DNA of 36,373 bases from assembly GCF_947654165.1 (NCBI RefSeq), contig NZ_CANTKB010000033.1, positions 1-36,373 of the forward strand. Direction: 5' to 3'. Of the stretch, positions 1 through 5,078 are shown in pieces (position 1 is the stretch's first letter; each line of letters opens with the position of its first letter). A program made the position numbers and the translations under genes. Source of the stretch: an uncultured Blautia sp. (GTDB lineage: Bacteria; Bacillota; Clostridia; Lachnospirales; Lachnospiraceae). The notes beneath the pieces are model-generated. The model searched no databases. It was not told where the DNA came from and saw only the letters and a program-made list of their open reading frames with translations.

Positions 1-453
1 TTTAATATCAGTATTATTACATTGTGATTTCGGAAGTTCTTGAGTTGTGATTTCCATTGTTCCAGAATTGTGATTTTCACAATTCAAGAGTTGTGAATCC
101 ACAGCAGAGATAAAGTTCTTCACATAGATCAGGTTGGGCTTTCCCAAACCCTGGCGCTTACGTTCAATCAATCCTGCTTTCTTCTCAAGTTCACTGAGCA
201 GCTTGATAGCCTTTTGTTCAGCACAGTTCAGAGCCATCTTCGCTTCGTCGATTGTAAAAATGATATACACTCTACCGTTTTTATCTATCCAACCATTCTT
301 GGCAGACAGGCTCATGCGGTCAAGCAAAATGCCATACAGCATCTTGGCATCGGCAGAAATATTCCAGAACCTCTCGTTCGTGAACAACACCTTCGGAACT
401 CGATAGAATGTGAATAGATCGGATTGCTGACCGTAAAAATAATCAAAACTCAC
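1..453 (-). CDS. repA: Replication initiator protein A (RepA_N family), 3' end outside the window
   Basis: The frame is open from a GTG at 453 to the window edge (151 codons seen). After the first few residues comes a typical RepA_N domain (about residues 10-115): FYRVPKVLFTNERF, DAKMLYGILLDRMSLS, GWIDKNGRVYI, then KAIKLLSELE and GLIERKRQGLGKPNLIYVKN. The domain is a winged-helix DNA-binding module that binds iterons at the origin of RepA_N plasmids and ICEs. An SD (GAAGGTGG) lies just upstream, inside the preceding small ORF. The GTG overlaps that ORF's stop codon (GTGTGA), so translation is probably coupled. Sequence beyond the domain is low-complexity and contains 23-bp DNA repeats. The likely role is replication or maintenance of the excised circular element. 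Confidence 0.85.
   Translation of the reverse strand, partial: MSFDYFYGQQSDLFTFYRVPKVLFTNERFWNISADAKMLYGILLDRMSLSAKNGWIDKNGRVYIIFTIDEAKMALNCAEQKAIKLLSELEKKAGLIERKRQGLGKPNLIYVKNFISAVDSQLLNCENHNSGTMEITTQELPKSQCNNTDIK
22..113. repeat. Four direct repeats at exact 23-bp spacing inside repA (candidate iterons)
   Basis: TTGTGA occurs at 22, 45, 68 and 91, always 23 bp apart; the first three copies extend to TTGTGATTT and the fourth is TTGTGAATC. Because 23 is not a multiple of 3, the repeats are read in different frames by repA, so DNA sequence rather than protein is being conserved. RepA_N replicons such as pAD1 are known to carry their origin inside the rep coding sequence, which makes these candidate RepA binding sites. 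The assignment is inference. Confidence 0.55.
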
Positions 454-584
454 ACGGCTTCACCACCTTCTTTCTGCGGAAAACTTTCTGTTGTCAGCGG
501 AATGCTGCGGAAAGTCGTATCCGTCTTTTCGTAAGGACATCGGGCAAAATAGTAGAAGCGGTATTCCTGTTCATACACATCCAT
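450..584 (-). CDS. Small hypothetical protein of the ICE repA operon (44 aa)
   Basis: This short ORF starts at ATG 584, one base after the stop of the Cys-rich gene (TGATATG), and ends in GTGTGA, where its stop overlaps the repA GTG start. The product begins MDVYEQEYRFYYFARCPYEK, with several aromatic residues and a single cysteine, and ends in a Glu/Gly-rich tail. No domain is recognised. The very tight packing on both sides makes it likely to be a real translated gene, and its 3' end contains the SD of repA. A longer reading of the same frame, up to 668, would overlap the upstream gene and has no SD, so the coupled ATG is preferred. Function unknown; it may act mainly to couple translation into repA. 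Confidence 0.55.
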   Translation of the reverse strand: MDVYEQEYRFYYFARCPYEKTDTTFRSIPLTTESFPQKEGGEAV

Positions 585-585
585 A

Positions 586-810
586 TCAACGAAGCCCCAC
601 TTCACGCATAACCTTCTTCGTACACCAACCAATGCACGGGTGATCTCGCCCATAGGGACAGCCATCACATTCCGACTTGGGTTTCGGCGGCAAAGAGATT
701 AAGTAGTAGCAATTATTTCTACCCAGACGGCAGCCCTTTCTGCCATTCGTCCAGAAGTAGCAGTAATGACAGTCGCTCGGCTTGTCTGCGGTATAAACAG
801 GCTTGCTCAA
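586..810 (-). CDS. Cysteine-rich small protein of the ICE repA operon (74 aa)
   Basis: The product has eight cysteines in 74 residues, in pairs resembling a zinc-binding arrangement: C14-x2-C17, C27, C34, C48-x2-C51 and C59-x3-C63, with CDGCPYGRDHPC in the C-terminal half. I do not recognise a named domain; similar Cys-rich ORFs sit upstream of repA in Tn1549-like elements. The chosen start is TTG at 810, because GGAGGTG lies 8 bases upstream and the TTG overlaps the stop of the leader ORF (TTGA). An upstream in-frame ATG at 843 would give 85 aa but has no SD and lies in the attenuator region. The ORF ends one base before the next start. A nucleic-acid-binding role is possible but unproven. 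Confidence 0.6.
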   Translation of the reverse strand: MSKPVYTADKPSDCHYCYFWTNGRKGCRLGRNNCYYLISLPPKPKSECDGCPYGRDHPCIGWCTKKVMREVGLR

Positions 811-911
811 ATAAAACACCTCCAATCTCTTGTATTTGCCCATGGGTTTGGGCATAAAAAAAGAGCGCCTATCCATCCCCAATGCGGGGCAAATAGACGC
901 TCTATGTACAT
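807..911 (-). CDS. Putative leader peptide upstream of the ICE repA operon (34 aa)
   Basis: A 34-codon ORF begins at ATG 911 (MYIERLFAPHWGWIG...) and ends in TGA overlapping the TTG start of the Cys-rich gene (TTGA). It is Trp/Pro-rich (four Trp, three Pro). A terminator-like hairpin lies entirely inside it, so a translating ribosome would disrupt the hairpin, while untranslated RNA could fold and terminate. No clear SD precedes the ATG; a possible promoter, TTGAAT-17 bp-GATAAA, lies so close that the transcript would be almost leaderless. Translation and its role are inference from the arrangement. Confidence 0.4.
   Translation of the reverse strand: MYIERLFAPHWGWIGALFLCPNPWANTRDWRCFI
856..903 (-). 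terminator. Intrinsic terminator/attenuator hairpin in the ICE leader
   Basis: On the minus strand AGAGCGTCTAT pairs with ATAGGCGCTCT (one mismatch), enclosing an inner CCCC/GGGG stem, and is followed directly by about seven T residues. This is a strong intrinsic terminator placed upstream of the operon it would control and inside the leader ORF, so it is better read as an attenuator than as the end of a transcript. Confidence 0.65.
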
Positions 912-970
912 AACGATATTTAATTTTATCTGCTATAACTGCATGGTATTCAAAACATCCGCCTTTTTTG

Positions 971-1064
971 ATTAGCTGGATTTTTGGCACGATTTTGGGG
1001 CTGATTAGCAGGAAGGGCATTTTCATTAGCAAGAACAGCCCGTTTTCTGCTAAAAATTAGCTGG
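971..1064. repeat. Four ATTAGC(T/A)(G/A)G repeats near the ICE end
   Basis: ATTAGCTGG occurs at 971 and 1056, ATTAGCAGG at 1004 and ATTAGCAAG at 1025; an inverted copy (CTGCTAAAA) lies at 1047-1055. Clustering of a 9-bp motif close to the end of an integrated element suggests protein-binding arm sites (integrase, excisionase or RepA). No gene is visible from 912 to 1175 apart from this cluster and a short inverted repeat ACAACC/GGTTGT around 1080-1105. Confidence 0.35.
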
Positions 1065-1175
1065 CGATTTTGTCTTATAACAACCGTTCGATTCTGGAGG
1101 GGTTGTCAAAAATCAAATTTTGGAGTAGAATTTTATCTCATACAGTGAAAGAGCTTTTTCGTAGCTTTTTATATA

Positions 1176-1213
1176 AGAAAAGCCGAAAACCCTTGAAAAC
1201 AAAGGCTTTCGGC
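1176..1213 (-). terminator. Terminator downstream of tRNA-Arg
   Basis: On the minus strand GCCGAAAGCC pairs with a near-complement GGGTTTTCGGC across a short loop, followed by TTTTCTTAT. It lies just past the tRNA 3' end and fits as the tRNA transcript terminator. If the element integrated at the tRNA 3' end, this hairpin may be element-derived. Confidence 0.55.
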
Positions 1214-1222
1214 GTTGTTCAC

Positions 1223-1299
1223 TGGCGTCCATAAGAGGATTTGAACCTCCGACCCCACGCTTAGGAGGCGTGTGCTCTATCCAGCTGAGCTATATGGAC
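1223..1299 (-). tRNA. tRNA-Arg (anticodon CCU), CCA encoded
   Basis: The cloverleaf is complete on the minus strand: acceptor GTCCATA/TATGGAC, D stem GCTC/GAGC, anticodon stem CACGC/GCGTG with loop CTCCTAA (anticodon CCT), and T arm GGAGG-TTCAAAT-CCTCT, followed by discriminator G and an encoded CCA at 1225-1223. It reads AGG codons. It abuts a mobile element on its 3' side and has degraded copies of its 5' half on its 5' side. Confidence 0.95.
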
Positions 1300-1313
1300 G
1301 TGTCTGATATATG

Positions 1314-1342
1314 ATTATAGCCCGATCAAAGTCGAACTGCAA
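1314..1342 (-). promoter_or_regulatory. Promoter of tRNA-Arg
   Basis: A perfect -10 TATAAT (1319-1314) lies 14 bases before the mature tRNA 5' end; a weak -35 TTGCAG (1342-1337) is 17 bp further upstream. Confidence 0.55.
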
Positions 1343-1384
1343 TCCCTTATTTAGTTTTTTTTGAGGTGGCCGTTGTAACGCAAC

Positions 1385-1424
1385 CTTAGGAGGCGAGTGC
1401 TCTATCCAGCTGAGCTACGAAGAC
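1385..1424 (-). pseudogene. Degraded tRNA-Arg 5' half, copy A
   Basis: On the minus strand this reads as a full tRNA 5' half: acceptor GTCTTCG, TA, GCTC-AGCTGGATA-GAGC, A, CTCGC, then the anticodon loop CTCCTAAG. Similarity to tRNA stops just after the anticodon loop, and no matching 3' half (CGAAGAC acceptor strand, T arm) follows. Its acceptor strand differs from that of the intact gene, so it comes from a different tRNA-Arg allele and is not a simple tandem duplication. A 30-bp upstream flank (1425-1455) is shared with copy B. Confidence 0.7.
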
Positions 1425-1643
1425 ATGTCCGATTTTTGGCTTAAAATAGGGCTTTCTTCCACTTTTCAAGCTTCCGGATCGGTAGCCGGTTATTCAATTA
1501 CTTATGCTTTCTGGATGAATTTCTCCATCCAACTTTCCTCGATACATTCGCCTTTGGTGGCAAGCTATATAACACTTACTTTGACAGATTCGAACTATCA
1601 AGTTCTTTTTCCCATAGTTCAAAGGCGTCAGGCTAGCCCCTTC

Positions 1644-1683
1644 CTTAGGAGGCGAATGCTCTATCCAGCTGAGCTATGCCGAC
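1644..1683 (-). pseudogene. Degraded tRNA-Arg 5' half, copy B
   Basis: Same layout as copy A: acceptor GTCGGCA, intact D arm, anticodon 5' stem TTCGC and loop CTCCTAAG, with tRNA similarity ending there. The upstream flank (CGATTTTTGGCTTAAAATA and a GGCTTT tract, 1684-1712) is nearly identical to that of copy A. A T-loop-like GATTCGAAC at about 1589-1597 lies too far away to complete the cloverleaf. Confidence 0.7.
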
Positions 1684-1891
1684 ATACGATTTTTGGCTTA
1701 AAATAAGGCTTTTTGTGCCTTTTTGCCTCGAAGTCGTTAACCGATTTTTTTCTATTTTCAGCCGTTATTTTTTTTCGGCGAAAATGCTATTTGCGTCCTC
1801 TGCAGCACTTGGCTTTTCTAATCAAAATTCTCAGTACCGAATTTCCATCGACACCTGAGTACTTTTCAAAAGTTCTCAGTTCAGGTTCCCC

Positions 1892-1930
1892 CTTAGGAGG
1901 ACCCTGTTATATCCATTTAATTAACGAGAC
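1892..1930 (-). pseudogene. Heavily decayed tRNA-Arg 5' half, copy C
   Basis: CTTAGGAGG at 1892-1900 is exact; the rest (TATATCCATTTAATTAACGAGAC) aligns to the D arm and acceptor strand with many changes. It lies 248 bp beyond copy B, is the most diverged copy and is the farthest from the intact gene, as expected if it is the oldest. Confidence 0.5.
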
Positions 1931-2137
1931 ACATGCCACACATCTTATGAATGTAAAAACCTCTTCCCAAGTTTTTACCTATCTATAATACTATACTCTT
2001 TTCTTTTTTTCAAGTTTATTTCTTGAGTTTCCGCAGTTTTGTCCAAATCTTTCTTGTTATTTATCACAACTTACGGAAACTCAATTCCCCTCCTAACAGA
2101 AAACAAACCTGCCAATCCGTCTCCGCTTCGAAATCAT
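1931..2137. other. Intergenic stretch with two inverted repeats
   Basis: No gene is seen here. GTAAAAAC (1953-1960) pairs with GTTTTTAC (1971-1978), giving an A+T-rich hairpin that may end the minus-strand DUF5107 transcript, although it lacks a clean T-run. A perfect 11-bp inverted repeat, TTGAGTTTCCG (2023-2033) and CGGAAACTCAA (2074-2084), encloses 40 bases and is not followed by a T-run on either strand. Together with 1300-1891 this leaves more than 800 bases without a protein gene. Confidence 0.45.
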
Positions 2138-4120
2138 TTAAACCGAAAAGGTGGATGCATTATAATCCCAATGATACGGAACTTCTTTTGCTTCTTCTCC
2201 AAATACCGCTTTATATGCATCCTTCCACAGTTCTGTAATACTTGTTTCACATTCCCTTAAATCATACATTGAATAATCCGGGTGTTCTTCCAGATACTGC
2301 CACACTTCTTTCCAATTTCCCTTGTGTCCCACCGCATACAAATATTCAAATTGTACTCTTTCATCATGTCGAATCTTCTCAGGAAGTTTGGAAATCACCT
2401 GAACAGAACCTTCATAATCCTTTGCCTCACGCAAAAGCTGCAGTCCTGCTTTGACATAAGACAAATCTTCTCTCTTCCATTCCATTCCCTTTTTCATCAT
2501 CGAAACTGCTTCCTCGATTCTTCCTTCTCTAAAATAGAGGAATGCCAAACCGTGATAAGCCCAGGGATTTTCAGCAAAGTCCAGGGATTTCATGAAAGCA
2601 TGCTCAGCCAGACGCATCTGATCTACCGTAACACATTCTCTTTCATTACAGGTTTCTTCCCAGGAATACAAATATAAAATTCCCATTTGATATTGTACAT
2701 GCCAATCTTTTTGATTTTCCCTTTCTGCTGCTCGCTTCAGACAGTCCAGGAATATTCTGTCCGCAACAAATCCTGCCGGTCCTTCTTCAACTGATCTTCT
2801 TCTCATATATCCCTTTTCTAAGAGTTCCTTCCAATCCTGGAATTCTTCGTCTATAGCATATTCAAGATGCTCAGACAACGGACGTATCATCTTTTCCAAT
2901 GCACCATAACTGCTTCCCTCTTGTACAAGAATTCCTTTTGAATGAGCCATGCCCCTGGTTGCAATAAGTTTTTCTTCCAGATGCTCAGCCTTTATGTGCT
3001 CAGATATCTTTTTGGTGATAGTCCTGCTCAGTTCTTCGTGAGCACGCTCGCATTCTTCCTTTTGGATTTGAATGCTTCCGTACTGCTCCAGCCATTCCCA
3101 TGCACTATGTGGCGGCATAGGAAGACAGCCATACTGTGTCTTTGCCAGTCCTGCCTGTATTTCCAGATATTTTCCGCCTTGCTCTGTTAAGAATTCCTGC
3201 CAATGATCTCCGCCCTGAAGATGTCCCCAGGAAAACATTTTTCGCCCTCTTAAACGTGAAGTAGAGCATTGAAGAAGACCATATCCATTCTCATCAATAT
3301 TTGCAATGTATTTGGGGTTTTCCTCTTTTATATTAAAGAAATAGTCAATCTGCTCTGGTATATTTTCATATCTGGTCACGTCCACACCGTTTACATATGG
3401 AATATCTGTTTTATATACCACACCTCCCTGGTTTGTGTAGGCAGATTCTGCCGGAACGATAATTCTTCCATTTTTATATTCCGGAACAGCCATATTGCTC
3501 CACCAATACATAGGAACAACTTCTGTACCTTTGTTTACGATTCTCATTCTGCAGTTCAAAAACCGATCCTGCTCTCCCAGCCAGAAATCCATCTGATACT
3601 CAATCCCTCTCACCCGCTCATATTCATACATGCGAAGCACAGGATTTCCCTGCTCATCCTTGAGCCTTGCAGTATACATTTTTTCGGTTGTAAATGGGGT
3701 GTGTCCTATAAGGCTCACGTTCCATTCCACTCCTCCGCTGAACCATGCATTGCAGATGGCAAGATTACTGCATCGGAGAACATCGTTTGTGTAAAGAAGA
3801 TTTTCCCCCTTTTCTTTATCCCAAAGCTCCCACAATCTTCCTCCGTATTCCGGCAAAAAGACTGCCAGAAGATATTCATTTTCCAAAACTGCCACAGAAA
3901 CTTCTTTTTCTGTGCATTTTCGGCTGTAATTCTGACGCTGTCTATAAGGATAAGAGGTTTCTCTCCTTCCATATGCCTCAAAAATTTCTTCCTCTTCTCC
4001 CAATTGGAATTGAAGATCATTCTGAAGAATCATTCCTCCCATAAGGTCAGGAACACTGCTTTTTTCTCCGAAATCAGCAATTCTCATAGTTTTCTTTTCA
4101 AATCGTAGTTCTGCTTTCAT
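2138..4120 (-). CDS. DUF5107 domain protein with C-terminal TPR-like region (660 aa)
   Basis: The N-terminal 350 residues match the DUF5107 family, which has a galactose-mutarotase-like beta fold: LAVFLPEYGGRLWELWDKEKGENLLYTND, CNAWFSGGVEWNVSLIGHTP, then MYWWSNMAVPE and KMFSWGHLQGGDHWQEFLT. The last 180 residues are helical with TPR-like repeats (AEHAFMKSLDFAENPWAYHGLAFLYFREGRIEEAV). There is no signal peptide, so it is probably cytoplasmic. DUF5107/TPR proteins occur beside carbohydrate-use genes, but the substrate and activity are unknown. At 660 aa it seems shorter than many family members, though both domains look complete. Start ATG 4120 follows AAGGGGAAAA. A terminator hairpin ends only about 17 bases upstream, so little promoter space exists between it and the preceding gene. 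Confidence 0.8.
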   Translation of the reverse strand: MKAELRFEKKTMRIADFGEKSSVPDLMGGMILQNDLQFQLGEEEEIFEAYGRRETSYPYRQRQNYSRKCTEKEVSVAVLENEYLLAVFLPEYGGRLWELWDKEKGENLLYTNDVLRCSNLAICNAWFSGGVEWNVSLIGHTPFTTEKMYTARLKDEQGNPVLRMYEYERVRGIEYQMDFWLGEQDRFLNCRMRIVNKGTEVVPMYWWSNMAVPEYKNGRIIVPAESAYTNQGGVVYKTDIPYVNGVDVTRYENIPEQIDYFFNIKEENPKYIANIDENGYGLLQCSTSRLRGRKMFSWGHLQGGDHWQEFLTEQGGKYLEIQAGLAKTQYGCLPMPPHSAWEWLEQYGSIQIQKEECERAHEELSRTITKKISEHIKAEHLEEKLIATRGMAHSKGILVQEGSSYGALEKMIRPLSEHLEYAIDEEFQDWKELLEKGYMRRRSVEEGPAGFVADRIFLDCLKRAAERENQKDWHVQYQMGILYLYSWEETCNERECVTVDQMRLAEHAFMKSLDFAENPWAYHGLAFLYFREGRIEEAVSMMKKGMEWKREDLSYVKAGLQLLREAKDYEGSVQVISKLPEKIRHDERVQFEYLYAVGHKGNWKEVWQYLEEHPDYSMYDLRECETSITELWKDAYKAVFGEEAKEVPYHWDYNASTFSV

Positions 4121-4130
4121 TTTTCCCCTT

Positions 4131-4175
4131 TTCTAAAACAGGAAGACGGAATTTAAGATTCTCCGTCTTCCTGTT
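4131..4175 (-). terminator. Strong hairpin between the DUF3881 and DUF5107 genes
   Basis: A perfect 14-bp stem (AACAGGAAGACGGA at 4137-4150 with its complement at 4162-4175) and an 11-base loop, followed by TTTTAG on the minus strand. It should terminate the serS-DUF3881 transcript or attenuate entry into the DUF5107 gene, whose SD starts almost at once after it. Confidence 0.75.
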
Positions 4176-4182
4176 TCTTTAT

Positions 4183-5064
4183 CTAAAAATCAAATTCTAC
4201 ATACCCTTGCAGCCATACAATTCCTTTAAACCTTCTCCCTGCCTGGGGTATGCCTAACAAATCATTTTCATTAATGCAGATATCCATTTCCAGGTTGTTG
4301 CACAAAATCCGCATCTCATAGATGCCGTCTCCTGTATGGGTATTATGCACTTTATTGACCTCTAAAATTTGTCCCATGATATTATACAGATCACATTCCA
4401 TACCATACGGAATAAAATATGTGTCTACAATACTGTAAATATCTTCATTCTGGACTCTCTGAGATATCATAGAATAGGTATCCATATCTTCTATGGTAAG
4501 GCTTTCCATAGCCTCCTCATCACCGTTTCTGGCCGCAGCAATCAGACGCCCTCTGTCAGCAGCATCATTTTTCCTTTGTTGTTCTTCTTCGTCCAACTGC
4601 ATAACCGGTAGTAAAATCGTTCCTTTTTTTGCAAGTCCTGATAAAGTAACATTATAAACACCACCGGAAATATTTCCCCTGCTTCTCTGCGTGAGATATT
4701 CTCCTGCATTTTGCAGATAAAAGATCACTGTCACACCAATACGGATATCATCACAAGCTCCCGCATAGGATTCTTTTCCCGCATGTTTTTCAATGGTCAC
4801 TTCTTCCTGCATGGTAATTCCCGTTCCACGAAAATACGGAAAATAATATTCCATTTCAAAATGGTTTTCTTCATCATATTCCCCACATACAGTGATTCCA
4901 AAATCACATCCATACATTTTAGAGAGTTCTGTAAACAAATGACCTGTTCTGTCTTCTACAACTATTTTTTCGTCATAATTTTCAATGACATCCTTCAAAA
5001 CAGCATCCAACTGTTTTTTATCTTCGATACCGGAAAAACCGATTGATTTTAAATAACTGTGCAA
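4183..5064 (-). CDS. DUF3881 family protein (293 aa)
   Basis: The product begins MHSYLKSIGFSGIEDKKQLD and matches the DUF3881 family, which is largely confined to Lachnospiraceae; its function is unknown. It is soluble, acidic, without a signal peptide or membrane span, and is mixed alpha/beta, ending in GRRFKGIVWLQGYVEFDF. The start codon is TTG at 5064: no in-frame ATG lies nearby, GGAGGTG is placed 7 bases upstream, and MHSYLKSIGF matches the usual family N terminus. It follows serS by only 14 bases, so the two are co-transcribed. A strong hairpin lies just downstream. Confidence 0.8.
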   Translation of the reverse strand: MHSYLKSIGFSGIEDKKQLDAVLKDVIENYDEKIVVEDRTGHLFTELSKMYGCDFGITVCGEYDEENHFEMEYYFPYFRGTGITMQEEVTIEKHAGKESYAGACDDIRIGVTVIFYLQNAGEYLTQRSRGNISGGVYNVTLSGLAKKGTILLPVMQLDEEEQQRKNDAADRGRLIAAARNGDEEAMESLTIEDMDTYSMISQRVQNEDIYSIVDTYFIPYGMECDLYNIMGQILEVNKVHNTHTGDGIYEMRILCNNLEMDICINENDLLGIPQAGRRFKGIVWLQGYVEFDF

Positions 5065-5078
5065 TGATGCACCTCCAT

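Larger units (their letters stand above)
1..1222. mobile_element. End of an integrative conjugative (Tn1549/Tn916-like) element, partial
   Basis: The segment left of the tRNA-Arg gene carries a RepA_N initiator, a small acidic ORF and a Cys-rich ORF in one overlapping minus-strand operon, preceded by a leader ORF with an internal terminator. This gene set is typical of one end of Tn1549/Tn916-like elements of gut Firmicutes (family knowledge). The segment abuts the 3' end of tRNA-Arg(CCU), a common integration target. The element continues beyond base 1, so no integrase, relaxase or second attachment site is visible. The right boundary is inferred: it could lie anywhere between about 1065 and the tRNA 3' end at 1223. 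Confidence 0.6.

Noticed and set aside
811..1032. Longer starts for the Cys-rich ICE protein (ATG at 843 or 1032)
   Set aside because: No SD precedes either, and the sequence runs through the attenuator; TTG 810 has GGAGGTG and overlaps the leader stop.
1385..1930. Copies A-C as functional tRNA genes
   Set aside because: None has a complementary acceptor 3' strand or a T arm at the right distance, so no cloverleaf can form.
1425..1988. Overlapping plus-strand ORFs of 60-93 codons among the tRNA half copies
   Set aside because: They have no SD, no recognisable domain and low-complexity Phe/Ser-rich translations typical of A+T-rich non-coding DNA; they run through the decayed tRNA copies.
3269..4108. 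279-codon plus-strand ORF opposite the DUF5107 gene
   Set aside because: It is antisense to a gene with clear domain similarity, is Phe/Ile/His-rich and has no SD.
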